A stretch of 64,000 nt of DNA from Agelas oroides. Lineage: Eukaryota; Porifera; Demospongiae; Agelasida; Agelasidae. Below, in pieces: positions 11,292 to 21,611 of the stretch (position 1 is the stretch's first letter; each line of letters begins with the position of its first letter). A program made the position numbers and the translations under genes. The stretch covers positions 9,029,127 to 9,093,126 of the forward strand of contig OX422185.1 in the NCBI GenBank assembly GCA_949130485.1, given 5' to 3'. The notes below the pieces were generated by a model. It saw nothing but the letters and a program-made list of their open reading frames with translations, was not told where the DNA came from and made no database searches.

Positions 11292-12955
11292 TGTAGGGAT
11301 GACCCCGAAAAAAAAATGGCGGCCACAATAAAAGTGCACAAATGACACGCTCGAAATATCTGCGTTAGATTAGTCAAAGGCCTCTATGAGCCATATCAGG
11401 CATTATCGAGTGCTTCCATGAGCAACGGGACCGTTAACTTTGCTGGAGGGCATCGCTGAAGTACCAGATCGGCGAGTCGCTAAAGCGGGCAAATCGTCTA
11501 TCTTCTGACTTTCTTCTTTCTTTCTTTCTTTCTTTCTCTTCTGTCAGTGTAACTGTCAGCCAGGCAAGCACGATAACGGCTGAAGCTATTACAACAATTC
11601 AAACGCGAAAAAATAGCATAAATGACCGAGTATTGCACTCACTACTTATCGTTGTCGTAGAGGTCGAACTATTCTTCAGTGATTCTCAAGCATTCCGGTG
11701 TTCATGCTTAGTGCTTATACGCCATTTTGTTGCAATAAAATTATTCATAGCAAGTGGAACACGTGTTTAGATCTATAACTTACGTGCCCCGCCCGCGCGC
11801 GCCTCCCGGTTAGAGGGTGGGGTCTGTGGACGAGACTAAACTTACCTAGCCTCATACCCCGGCCGTTCTTGGTATGAGGCTATAACTTACCGAAGACGAC
11901 AACAGCCGAAGTCGGGTGGTATAACGCAAAACATCAAGGGGATGTGCATGTTTCCAGGAGAAGTATTATAAGGTATGTATTGCTAGAGATACTGTAAATG
12001 AAAGTGTATGTGAGGACTCCCACACTGAGGACATGTAGCTAGTTTGCAAGTGCAGCAGTTTCTACTTCCATTTAGACCATAGCTGAAGTCATTTTGCATG
12101 TAATCTAGTTAGTTGCTGGTCATATAACCCACCTAGATACAAAGTATACTTGATAGTTAAAACACTAGCTGGTATTTGCCAGCTAGTGTTCTAAATTTGC
12201 CAGCTAGTGTTAAGTTGCCAGCTAGTGTTTTAACCACCAAGTACTTCATATGACTTAGAACACTAGCCACTGATATTCAATTTTTTATTGTCAACTTTCA
12301 CATTTCAAATTTGCTTGTTATAGTCATCTACATGCATATAGTACACATACAATGTTTACTGCGAGTTGATGGTAGCACTTTGGCTGGTGTCTTAACATCC
12401 TCCTTTTGTGTTGTGCCTGAGTCTTCATATCCCTCCAACGAAGCAAGTGGCAGCCTATTGGTAGCTTGGTATACTCAAACTCTAGTAGCAGTGCATGGCT
12501 TCATTCCAAAACTTCTGCGCTAGAGGTGGCCAAAGAACTGGCGGTTGTTCAGCTCCACAGATCCCTATGCGTTGGTTTCAAACTGATTTAGACTATAGCT
12601 ACTCACCATCAAACAGTTCTGTAATGGGGTCTTACGACTCAATACTCTGGTGACAGTCTATGGAGAGTTTTTCGGTGAACCCATTAGTCCACGTGAAATG
12701 AGCATGGGATTTATAAGCTTGCATGCAAAGCCTTATTAAACTCATGTGCTTTGCACTTGGTTTTTATGAGGCCTTGCTTGGACTTCTAAACCCCCCAGAT
12801 GAAGAAGTTTGATGTTTGGATTGACAATTTCACTTCAAAGCATTTGAATTTATGACAATTCTTAGTTCTTTCTACTATCATACTGTACACACCATGCATC
12901 TTCCCCTCGGCCTACCCTCCCATGTCACTTCTCTCTTACCATTCCTAAAAAGCAA
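11292..12955 (-). mobile_element. Repeat family R1, copy 1 (inverse of 38664-40075)
   Basis: Read as reverse complement this stretch matches 38664-40075 almost end to end, from TGTAGGGATGACCCCGA at 11292 to CTTACCATTCCTAAAA near 12950. Shared landmarks include CTCATGGAGGCC, CGTTAACT, the CCAGCTAGTGTT repeats (12168-12230) and GTTTGATGTT. A segment of about 145 bases (12561-12705) is in the opposite orientation to that expected, so a local inversion has occurred in one copy. A (TTTC)n microsatellite sits at 11513-11540. No complete gene is present. Confidence 0.65.
11847..11883. mobile_element. 37-bp palindromic hairpin insertion with 8-bp duplication
   Basis: TAGCCTCATACC and GGTATGAGGCTA face each other across a short loop. 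AACTTACC immediately left (11839-11846) is repeated exactly at 11884-11891. It lies inside R1 copy 1. It is among the smallest insertions in the window that still has a perfect target duplication. Confidence 0.7.
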
Positions 12956-12979
12956 TACAAAAAACAAAAAACACCAGGA

Positions 12980-13770
12980 ACAAGTAACAAAAAAGTTTTC
13001 TGAATGAAAACAAGTTCATGTAGGGATGGAACCCTCAAAAACCAACCAAACTAGATGGGAATGACACCACAACAATTTCACACCATCCCTACATCTTGTG
13101 CCATTTTGCCAACTATGCACACCAAAAAATTCTCTAGTCTATTCACACCCACTAAATGAATACTAGCTGTACTCAGCGCTGCTCACTCCACAGCCATTTA
13201 TATAAAGACAATCCATATCTGCCATGTTCAGCAGCAATAAAATTTCACAACATAACTTACTCCAACATACCATACAGACCCAGCTCATGCACTCGACAGT
13301 TACTGCATTCAAACTAGTCTCACAAGCCAGACCCTTTCCGTTCCACAGTGCAGATCGCTTTCAGTATCGGCACGCGGAATTGTAAATCCAAAACATCAAA
13401 CTTCTTCCCTCTGTGTGCCGCATACTGAAAGCAATCGGTGCTGCGCAGAAAGGGTCTGGCTTGCAAGACTAATTCAAGACAGACAATACCTCCCATTCTC
13501 AGCATAGCAACTACATCGCAGCCACCCACAACATAACTTACCCCCCATGCACATCAACATGCACTCCACACCCAGCACTACCCATCCCACTACCTTCCAC
13601 AACCCTCCTATGAACACAACTAACAAACACAAAGCATAGTTGGCAAAATGGCACAAGATGTAGGGATGGTGTGAAATTGTTGTGGTGTCATTCCCATCTA
13701 GTTTGGTTGGTTTTTGAGGGTTCCATCCCTACATGCACTTGTTTTCATTCAGAAAACTTTTTGTGACTTG
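12980..13770. mobile_element. Foldback element of the GTAGGGATG family
   Basis: Arms of about 140 bases are near-perfect inverted copies: 12980-13120 (AAAAAGTTTTCTGAATGAAA, then TGTAGGGATGGAACCC and CATCCCTACATCTTGTGCC) and 13628-13770. It lies inside the Mutator-like element. A smaller hairpin element at 13315-13471 is nested in its centre. No coding sequence is present. Confidence 0.75.
13315..13471. mobile_element. 157-bp hairpin MITE nested in foldback element
   Basis: The arms TAGTCTCACAAGCCAGACCC and GGGTCTGGCTTGCAAGACTA are inverted, and the similarity continues inward (GCTTTCAGTATCGGCACGCG versus GTGCCGCATACTGAAAGC). The CCAGACCC/GGGTCTGG part recurs in the hairpins at 62331-62363 and 62654-62685. 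Confidence 0.6.
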
Positions 13771-13771
13771 T

Positions 13772-14389
13772 ACCATATGCAACAGCATTGCATATTGCAT
13801 CATGGTCGGCAAGCTAGCACTTCACTTTTGGCAGCTTGTTAGCTTTCTTTAAGTTTGTTAAATTCTTGAATTAACGCAGCATTTTGAGTCCTCTTCGGTT
13901 TCTTGCTTCATTAGGGAACCACATACATGTATTTGTTTCATATACATGCAGCACTGTTATTTACGAAAGCATGTATTATTCTATAATATATGAGAAATGC
14001 ATGTTTGCAGTCATTCTTCACCGGAATATATACACACACCAGCTCTGTGGAGATCAGACATAATTTGAGTATAATAACTGTGCATGTGTGATTTATAATT
14101 GCATGCACTGGGTAGAGGAGGTAACGTTCAACAGCTTTATAGCTAAGTGAAGCAATTCCACAAGAATAATCAGCACTAGCAGTAGCATGGATCAAAATAA
14201 CTGGAGTGTGTGCATAGTACTTAGTCAGTATACATAACATGGTATACAGTTGCTTTCCTCATCAGAGAAGGGTAATGCGAACAAAGGTATAGGGCTACCC
14301 CCACTAGCAACTACTTGAGCTACTTTGCATAACATGTACACTCACTACTGTCCTGTTTTACAACTCATCACTTGTGTCGTAGTACAGTG
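13772..14389. other. Right interior of the Mutator-like element, nothing recognised
   Basis: AT-rich non-coding sequence between the foldback element and the terminal GGAAATG array. No domain-bearing frame is seen. Confidence 0.4.
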
Positions 14390-14469
14390 CGTTGCTGTCT
14401 CCATTTCCCCATTTCTTCATTTCCCCATTTCCCATTTCCCATTTCCCGTTCCTACTTTTAGAGTGACCC

Positions 14470-14478
14470 CCAGAAACC
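14470..14478. repeat. Target duplication CCAGAAACC, right
   Basis: Exact copy of 11038-11046; marks the right border of the Mutator-like insertion. Confidence 0.8.
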
Positions 14479-14913
14479 AGGCTACAACTTGGAGTGGCCA
14501 AACGTTCGCTCCACCCGCAGCCAAAAATAGTATTGCTAGCCACGTGCAAAGTTGGTCGTTCCAATCCATTTTGCAGTTTATCACGATCCGTTTTTCGATC
14601 CGTTTCCTAATCCGTTCCGTGTTTTAGTCTTGTCCGCAGTCCATGCAGCAGCGACCACAAGACGTACACCACAGCGCTGTACCTCAAAAGACCCCCAAGC
14701 AGCCGTCAGCTACCTGAGGCGTCCCGCAAATGCCGTGTTACAGGTGTAGAGGACAGCACCCACCGACGAAATGCGGAAGCAGTGTGTCATGCCTGCAAGA
14801 AAAGGGGGCACATAGTGCGAGTGTGTAGGTCCAAAGGTGTTCAAAGAAGACCGCCAAGGAAAACCTATGTGGAAGATCGGGATGACCAAGAGACTCCAGG
14901 AGATGGTAAGGTA
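14479..14913 (+). pseudogene. Gypsy-like retrotransposon gag end with two zinc knuckles (decayed)
   Basis: In one frame 14730-14775 encodes a C-x2-C-x3-H-x4-C knuckle (CYRCRGQHPPTKC). In the next frame 14785-14835 encodes a second, C-x2-C-x4-H-x4-C (CHACKKRGHIVRVC). Paired CCHC knuckles at the gag C-terminus bind genomic RNA in Gypsy elements. A frameshift lies between the two and a stop lies upstream, so the copy is dead. The frame runs up to the TA at 14912 where a Tigger transposon has inserted; protease and reverse transcriptase resume at 18504. Confidence 0.7.
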
Positions 14914-15468
14914 AAACGGGGTAATTCCAGTCACTCTTTGACTCTTACAAGTTTACTCGAACACAGTGCCAAAAGTACACAATGAAGATCTAGCTAAACA
15001 GTGGTCGCTGACACTACTAAGTATGCACTACTTACTGCTAACAACTTGCTTCAATTGGTGGTTCACGTACATGAGAAAATTATTTTTTAAAAGTTGTGTT
15101 CTAAATATGAGAAAATACAATTAATGGGGTATTTCCGGTCACCTTTGATAGTCCTGGTGAACATGGTCAAAAGTACAATGCTGGTGCTCGTTCGTCATTT
15201 TTACGATGTTTGCAAGTATAAGGCATCCCTGGGGACAGCTAAGCGATCAAGTCGGATTAACGGCACTGCGAAATTACCGGTGTATATGCACGCGAGGTTT
15301 AGGGCTAACTTAGGTTATCAGTGTAATGGTGGCAATAGACAAATGATATCAGCTAATAAGTAAGAGGAGTATTATGTGATGGTAATATTCTGGTTGAAGG
15401 ATGCGGAAATATTAACGGAGATGAAAACTTAGTGTGAGAGACAGTATTCACAAAACCATTCATCCTCC

Positions 15469-17967
15469 TCAGATAACATTGCCTGAAGACCTGCGCACCA
15501 ATAATGCCACCATGCATGTTTCACATGTGTCACACCCAATCCAGCTGTCCGACTCAGCATCCGTGTAGACCTGTCTCACAACAAACTTCATCATCCTGTC
15601 TCTGTGTGGCTGTTTTGGTAGCCAACTCTCCTTGCTTTCGTGACTTGCTAGCTTGTGCATTCTTTCCTTTCTTTCCACAGGTCTTCTTTTTGCAGCTCTC
15701 TCTGCATCTGTACGTTCAATTCTCTCCACCACTTCATCACTCGTCAATACTCCCCCAACGCAGCTCAGCTGAACTCTGCGATGCCTCTTGGTTTTCCGCT
15801 GCCCCTCAGCTGGCTTCAATACTTCACAAAAATAGCCGCGGAGCTCAGCACGTATTGGTGTTTCAAAATGGTGCAGTGTCAGTGTGGCAGTGAACTTGCC
15901 CTCAGTGATTTGGTCTGCCGATAGTCCTTCTGCAACCACGGATGGGGCAAGCTGAGAGTGTTTCACTGCTTTTGGATTAAATGGCACAAGTCCTGCTGCT
16001 CTGAAACCGCCTTGCAGATGCTCGGCTGTGATACATCTTTCCCACAGTTGCTTAATGAGGCTAGGGAAGACCTCCTTGGTTATGTTAGTCGCCTTAGTCT
16101 TGGGTGCGCCATCGCTGCTTCACGGGTCCAAATACACCCACATCAAGAGGATGCAACACATGAGTTGTGTTGGGGGTTAAACAGAATAGATGAATCCCCA
16201 AGGTGCATGCCTTTTTAATGAGGCTAATGCTCATATGTGAAAAGTGGCCGTCAAAGAACAGGACTACTGGGCCTGTTGCAAGGAGGTGTTTGACGGCAGG
16301 GTAAAATTGTAGCTCAAGCCATTTCAGATAGTTGAACTCTTCCATCCACCCTGATTGACTTACACCATAGCATGCCGCAGCTGGACCCCCTTTTGTCCAT
16401 GTGTCATACAGATGCTTACCCTTGTATAGAATAAAGGGTGGAAGTTTGACCCCAGCTGCACTACCACACACACTGACTGTAATAAATTCATGATCCAACA
16501 CTCCTCCCACCTCATGCACAGAGCGACAACCACGTCTTGCAAGGATTTTCTTGCTTGCTGAACCCAAGCAAAATCCTGTTTCATTGCTATTCCATATCCG
16601 AGACGAGTAATCAGCAACCGGGCCACTGCGCTTCATCAATCCAACCTTTTTAAGAAAGGAAGTCTTGACAGTGATGAACCAGCTGTTGAGCATCTCGGGA
16701 CATGCATCCATTGCTCGCTTGGTGGAGAGGTGCTGAGGTTTTTTCTCTGAGAGGGAAGGCCATCTTCCTAAGAAGCCTTGCCACCAATCCGGATCAGGAA
16801 CACCATCCTTGAAAGGAGATGACCTCTTCTTGTCTTTCAAGAAGGTAGACACCACATCAGTGACAATCTTCCTTGTGAGACCATAGCCAAGCTCCTGCAG
16901 CACCTGACAGGTCACAACTATTTCCAGTGGCGGATTTAGGGGGGTAAGGGGGGAGCAAATGCACCCCCTTTGGCGGCTAGTAATGTATTTTGCGTACATA
17001 ACTGCACGAGTCCATCAAATGATTATGCAGCAGTGGCATGCAGCAACAACAACCAGGCACAGTTACACATTCACGTATCAGTTCCTTACTGATCTCCAGA
17101 TGTTTGACTAGGCCTAGAGTTGCTTCGAGATATTCAGTTCGGCCCGAGGGGTCCGCCACAGCACGCCTCGGCGTACGAGATTTCGAAATCCACTGGATTT
17201 CACGTGGATTTCGGATTTCAGAGTGGATTTCTGGATTTCAGAGTGGATTTCTGGATTTCAGTTTGGATTTCTGCCAACAGGTTTCTTCTTGTATGTTCTC
17301 GGATATTTTAGTTATAGTTCCCAGCTTAGCAAAAAATTTTACTTAGCTGTAGTTTTGGTTAACTAAGCAAAAAAGGCCATACTAAAATGTATTTAGTTAT
17401 ATAGTTAACTAAAACAACACTGTCGGACAGTGTACGAGATTTCTTTTGTGACAGACCCCTCGGTTCGGCCTTCCAGCTATATTATTGTATGAATGCGTTC
17501 ACGTGACCGAAAGTGGGCGTGGCAATCCAAAAACTTCCGGCGTGCTTTGTGCGCCGGTGAATGGACCCCCCTTTCTAAATTTCTAGATCCGCCACTTCTC
17601 CTCTACTGGGGTCAAGACGGTGGGTCTTCCAGCACCAACCTTGCCCACTTTCCCTGCAATTACAATTGTTATACATTTACTGATGTTTTGACCTGACTCT
17701 TAATTCAGTACTGTAAGCAATTTCTATTTGATTCAGAATGTAGTATGTAATGTAGACTACTAGTTTAATCCTTGTAACAGTGGATGCATGCACTACTTAC
17801 CTGAGCAGTGATCATGCAGAGTGCTATAAGGTACTCCAAATGCTTTGGCAGCATTTCAAATGCTTTGGCAGCATTTCGAATGCTATGCCCCTCACTAACA
17901 GCTTTGGTTGCAGCCTGGATTGCTTCCTCCCGCTCTTCAGAGGCCCTTTTTTCTTGGCTCGGGGCAT
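15469..17967 (-). pseudogene. Pogo/Tigger-like transposase (psq HTH + CENP-B + DDE), inactivated
   Basis: Exon 1 (17967-17801) encodes a Pipsqueak-type helix-turn-helix (EEAIQAATKAVSEGHSIR). A 20-base duplication (ATTTCAAATGCTTTGGCAGC repeated near 17845-17880) shifts its frame. An intron follows, with donor CAG/GTAAGT and acceptor GCAG at 17654. Exon 2 begins GKVGAGRPTVLTPVEE and is interrupted by a MITE (16926-17596). It resumes with a CENP-B-like DNA-binding stretch and the DDE_1 catalytic core (16094-16920). The first catalytic site reads IWNSNETGF, with N where the family has D; the second (FFDGHFSH) and third (LHPLDVGVFGP) aspartates are present. A frameshift near 16100 moves the C-terminal part to 15469-15987. 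It cannot act as a transposase. Confidence 0.8.
16926..17596. mobile_element. hAT-like MITE (AGTGGCGGATYTAG ends) inside the transposase gene
   Basis: The left end AGTGGCGGATTTAGGGGG and the right end TAGATCCGCCACT are inverted repeats. The insertion splits the transposase exon between the codons for PVEE and IVVTCQ. A 20-base tandem repeat (GATTTCTGGATTTCAGAGTG type) occupies 17198-17275. No clean target duplication is visible and the edges look eroded. Ends of the AGTGGCGGAT type are common in animal hAT-like MITEs, hence a tentative label. Confidence 0.65.
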
Positions 17968-18290
17968 TGCGTTGCAGTTAGCTTTTCAAAACTCCCACCG
18001 GAAATTTGCTTTGGCAATGTTTTGAATCACCTACGCGTTTTTCATCCGCCACCCACGCAAGTAGGCCATGCAGGAGTTAGCGCCTCACGGCATAGTGCAA
18101 GTGCTGAGCTGCTAGTAGTGTACTGTCGCTTTTGATAATAGTTGATGTTTATGTCTGCACAGTTTTGACTGGGCGCCCTCCCTTTGCTTAAGAGTAAGGA
18201 AAGGAGTTCTGAAATTTTGACAGGTCAAGCTGGCGCCGTTTCACTTACAGCAACTACAAGTGACGCCAGTTCTACGCAAAGGAAGTAAGG

Positions 18291-18344
18291 GGCATACCTA
18301 ATTTCCGGGACGGGACGTCCCATCCCGGAAATTAGATATGCCCA
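18291..18344. mobile_element. 54-bp near-perfect hairpin insertion with 8-bp duplication
   Basis: GGCATACCTAATTTCCGGGA faces TCCCGGAAATTAGATATGCC around a short centre. AAGTAAGG at 18283-18290 is repeated exactly at 18345-18352. It is nested in the Tigger element. Confidence 0.7.
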
Positions 18345-18503
18345 AAGTAAGGTCTCGACTTTGCTGACAGGTATGTTGTAGCTAAGTGTTGCCACTGTAT
18401 GTACAGCACCGTAGTTTTGGCTGAGAGCGTAGCTGTTAGAATAGAGAAGTCTTTCTCGACTAAGTGACCGGAAATACCCCATTACCGAAATTACCCCGAC
18501 TTA

Positions 18504-19665
18504 CCTCATTGTTCGCTGTGAGAAACCAGAGGTGTGACCCAATCCTCAGATATGTATGCATTAATCAGGTGCCATTGAAGATGGAGTTGGACACAGGTGC
18601 AGCTGTCTCCGTAATTACTCAAGGAACTTATCAGAAAATTGCCCAGCAAAACCACATCCAGCCTCTCCAACACTCTGACCTCAAGCTGAAGGGGCCTGAC
18701 CTCATGGGCAGAGACTGGTTAAGGGACTTAAAAGTAACCCTTGGAGAACTTCATGCCCTAGGAGACTCCAGTGCACTGCAGGAAGTGCTAGAAAAAGCAT
18801 TCTAAACTTTTTTGCAACGAGCTGGGTTGCCTGCAAGGAATGAAGGTGAAGCTAAATGTGGACTGTGATGCAACACCTAAATTTATCAAGGCACGTACAG
18901 TGCCGTTGGCACTAAAAGAGAAAGTGGAAACCGAGTTAGAAAATCTGGAAAGCATGGGTCCCCAGTAGAATCTTCAAGGTGGGCAGCACCTATTGTCCCC
19001 GTACTCAAACAGAATGGTGCAGTCACAATTTGTGGTGACTATAAGGTCACAGTCAACCAAGCCTGCCTCATAGACTCCTACCCACTGCCACGAGTGGAAG
19101 AATTACTCGCTAGCCTCTCCAGTGGAAATCTTTTTTTCAAAACTAGACATGTCCCAGGCGTACTTGCAACTCCCCTTGGACGAAGAGTCCAAAGAGTATG
19201 TTACAGTGAACACTCACAAGGGGCTATACAGATATAACAGGCTACCTTTCGGAATTTCATCTGCTCCCTCCATCTTTCAGAGAACAATGGAAACCCTGTT
19301 GCAAGGAATCAAGGGAGTATTGGTCTACATCGATGATATTCTCATTACAGGACCAACTATCAAAGAGCACCTGTCTACACTCAACAAGGTTCTTGAGAAA
19401 CTGAGTGTGGCTGGTCTGAGGCTGAACAAGCCCAAATGTTTTTTCTTGCAACCCAGCATTGAGTACTTAGGCCACATTATTGATAAGGATGGATTGCACC
19501 CAACCGAAGAGAAAGTACGAGCGATTAAAGAAGCACCGAAACCACGGAATATTAGTGAACTACGGTCGTTCTTCGGAATCATCAACTATTATAGTCGTTT
19601 CCTACAAACCTGTCAATGAAACTGGCTCCCCTCTACCAACTGCTTGTCGTTTCTTGCTGTGTTGT
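18504..19665 (+). pseudogene. Gypsy-like protease and reverse transcriptase, truncated
   Basis: Continues the Gypsy element cut by the Tigger insertion. The aspartic protease active site is visible as LDTGAAVSVI near 18588. A deletion then joins its middle to the GPDLMGRDWL linker, and a stop follows at 18805. Reverse transcriptase spans about 18835-19650: FSKLDMSQAYLQL, LPFGISSAPSIFQR and the catalytic YIDD at 19326-19337, then FGIINYYSRFL. There are frameshifts near 18960, 19130 and 19610. Similarity ends about 19665; RNase H, integrase and the 3' LTR are missing. This is a different lineage from the minus-strand Gypsy at 36240-38664. Confidence 0.8.
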
Positions 19666-20340
19666 CTCCAAACAAGTTGAAGTCTCCATAATATTAGCAT
19701 CAGTAGAATCTACAGGCTCTTGGCTACATGCTGGCACTTGTCCAGTGTTGTGCGTTGAGTAGTTCTCGAGATATTGCATGATATTGTTCGAACTCACCTA
19801 TTTATACTGCACATATTGAAGTATAAATCAACCAGTGTACTTTATGGAAAGAAACATGGAATATACTTAAGAAGAAATGTTGCTTTGTATATCTCCTTTC
19901 AGTGTTCAATTGCCTTTGATGTCGTGAGCATAACCTCTACCATGTTAGCATGCTGCCATTCTCAGTATTGAATACCACTAGGACTTGAGCTTTGGAGAAT
20001 GGCTGCTCCATTATTTGCCTTGTCTGTATGCGGAAGATTGTACTAACCAAGAGTATAGAGCTTTCTTTGAAAGAATCCAGCGGCAATTTAACTTACAGAA
20101 TCAGCACACATACCATGCATGTTAATAGCTTTTAGCAGCAGGGTTCCTGCTAGAATACTACATTTTTCCAAAGCTTACAGTCTAACAGAAAGGTAACTAA
20201 TCGATAACATGTTCATATGGGAAATAAGGTTGCCCTAAACTCTACCTGTCATGGCTTACAGACAATTTGTTTTGGGACTGTATGTGTAGCTTTCTGTCTG
20301 AGTTTGGAGTGCAGCAAATTTCAATTTAGCTAGCAAAGAC
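19666..20340. repeat. Non-coding, includes repeat 19888-20068 shared with 28512-28805
   Basis: The stretch 19888-20068 (CTCCTTTCAGTGTTCAATTG through GCGGAAGATTGTACTAACCA) recurs at 28512-28805 in the same orientation. The copy here is uninterrupted; the other carries an extra insertion of roughly 115 bases, so this copy acts as the empty-site reference. No gene is seen. Confidence 0.65.
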
Positions 20341-20427
20341 TAGCCTCATTCCCAGGCTCTCCCCTCGCCCTGACGAAAAATAAAATTATTTTTCGTCAGG
20401 GCGAGGGGAGAGCCTGAGGATGAGGCT
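20341..20427. mobile_element. 87-bp perfect hairpin of the TAGCCTCATTCCCAGG family
   Basis: TAGCCTCATTCCCAGGCTCT and CCCTCGCCCTGACGAAAAAT are mirrored by their complements across a small AT loop. A near-identical hairpin is at 47888-47981, sharing the GGGCGAGGGGAGAGCCTG arm. No target duplication is clear here. Confidence 0.7.
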
Positions 20428-21296
20428 GCACTGCAACAGCTATAAGACTGAGCAGCACCAGTTACTGTAGCTGTGTACTTTTCACTGTTCCATTCCACAT
20501 TTCAGTCCAGTGAATAGGCGCACCCTAAAGATGGTTTGGAGGGGTTTGTGCCTAGTTTTGGTGTAGGTGTTAAAAGGAGCAAAGTGACACATGGCTGGAA
20601 GATTTTGATTTCCCATAGTGATGGAGAAGCACATATCAAAACAATTGTCAATGAACCTGTGAACATGCATACAGATAACATCATCTTGTAAACAATCTTG
20701 ATGACTAGTATTAGAAAGGCTTCAGGATACGGTTTGTTAGCTAGGATTAACTCGTGCCTTCTTTCTAGTTGTGGGTAATTGTGCTGTGAGGAATAGTTTT
20801 TGACTAGCATTTTTGAAAATGATTTCTGCAAAAGGGTGTTCACATTAGTACAATACTGTGCCTTATGAAGCATCGAAGGGTGATGTGTCAGGACTGGTAC
20901 GGTGCACTAAAGCTTGTGCGGTGCAAGATAAAGTAGCTAGTGGTGCCTTTGATCTACCCACACATCATGCTACAGGTTCATAGCTGTTGAACTGCATCAA
21001 ACTGAGAAGTGAATCTGCACAGAATGGTTATAAGTAACTTTTGTTCATGTTTCGAGTGCTCCTACTTTCCATTAGAAGTTGAAATACAGGAACATGTTTG
21101 CTCAAAATGACTTCAGAAAATAGGATTTAGTGGTTACTCGGTTTAGAGCTGCTAAGTACCTAATCACACCTATAAGTGCAGCATCTTTACTGATGTATCA
21201 AGTTGTTGACCGTGTATGATATCTGTATCATACCTTTGATTGTTGATATAGTGCATGATACTTGCATATGATAGTTGATCATTGATTTCTGATTAG
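20428..21296. other. Gene A intron 1, distal part, nothing recognised
   Basis: No domain-bearing frame. The sequence just before the Death exon is AT-rich with repeated ATGATA-type words and ends in the acceptor TTTCTGATTAG. Confidence 0.45.
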
Positions 21297-21611
21297 GTTC
21301 AGACCGTGCTGCCATTCTCCAGTTTGTGAGGAATGCCTGCCGTCCTCACTTTGATCATGGCAGAATGGTTGCATTTGGTCACTACCTTGGGATTGAACCT
21401 TCCTATGTGACGCAGATGGTGGATATACATCGTGATGATCACCAGCAGTTTCTGGTGGAGGTCATACATCACTGGCTTCAGAAACACCCAGAGCCTAACT
21501 GGCGGGAACTGGAGATCGCTATGTATCGTGTACTGAGAGCTCATCCATTGGACTATCCACCACATCAAGCAGTCCATCATGCACTGGAGACTCTGAGGAA
21601 AGAATATGAAG
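21297..21611 (+). CDS. Gene A exon 2: Death-like domain
   Basis: The acceptor is TGATTAG before 21297 and the donor is GAAG then GTTAGT after 21611; both borders are phase 1, so it joins to the CARD exon without disturbing frame. It encodes about 105 residues. The pattern FGHYLGIEPSYVTQMVDIHRD, then FLVEVIHHWLQK and NWRELEIAMYRVL, fits a six-helix Death domain (LG-x-E-x(3)-V followed by W-L and W-x-x-L). Such domains mediate homotypic assembly of signalling complexes in the cytosol. It could alternatively be a DED-type death fold. No paralogue is seen elsewhere in the window. Confidence 0.75.

Larger units (their letters stand above)
11047..14469. mobile_element. Mutator-like DNA transposon (9-bp target duplication)
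   Basis: The left end GGGTCACTCTAAAAGTAGGA and the right end are perfect inverted copies for over 20 bases. Both are followed inward by arrays of GGGAAAT/GGAAATG units. The perfect CCAGAAACC duplication on both sides fixes the borders. No transposase is visible, so the copy is non-autonomous. It carries two further repeats as passengers (11292-12955 and 12980-13770). The Mutator assignment rests on duplication length and end structure only. Confidence 0.75.
14914..18501 (-). mobile_element. Tigger/pogo-type DNA transposon inserted in the Gypsy remnant
   Basis: TA at 14912-14913 and 18502-18503 flanks the element. Its ends are inverted: CGGGGTAATTCCAGTCAC on the left, and the complement of CGGGGTAATTTCGGTAA on the right. 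A second inverted pair, GGGGTATTTCCGGTCAC, lies further in (15126-15142 and 18463-18479). It carries a minus-strand pogo-family transposase gene. TA duplication is the rule for the Tc1/mariner/pogo supergroup. Removing it would bring gag and protease of the same Gypsy element back together. A 671-bp MITE and a 54-bp hairpin sit inside it. Confidence 0.8.

Noticed and set aside
15504-15924. Plus-strand frames of 129 and 89 codons
   Set aside because: They are antisense shadows of the transposase C-terminal part on the minus strand.
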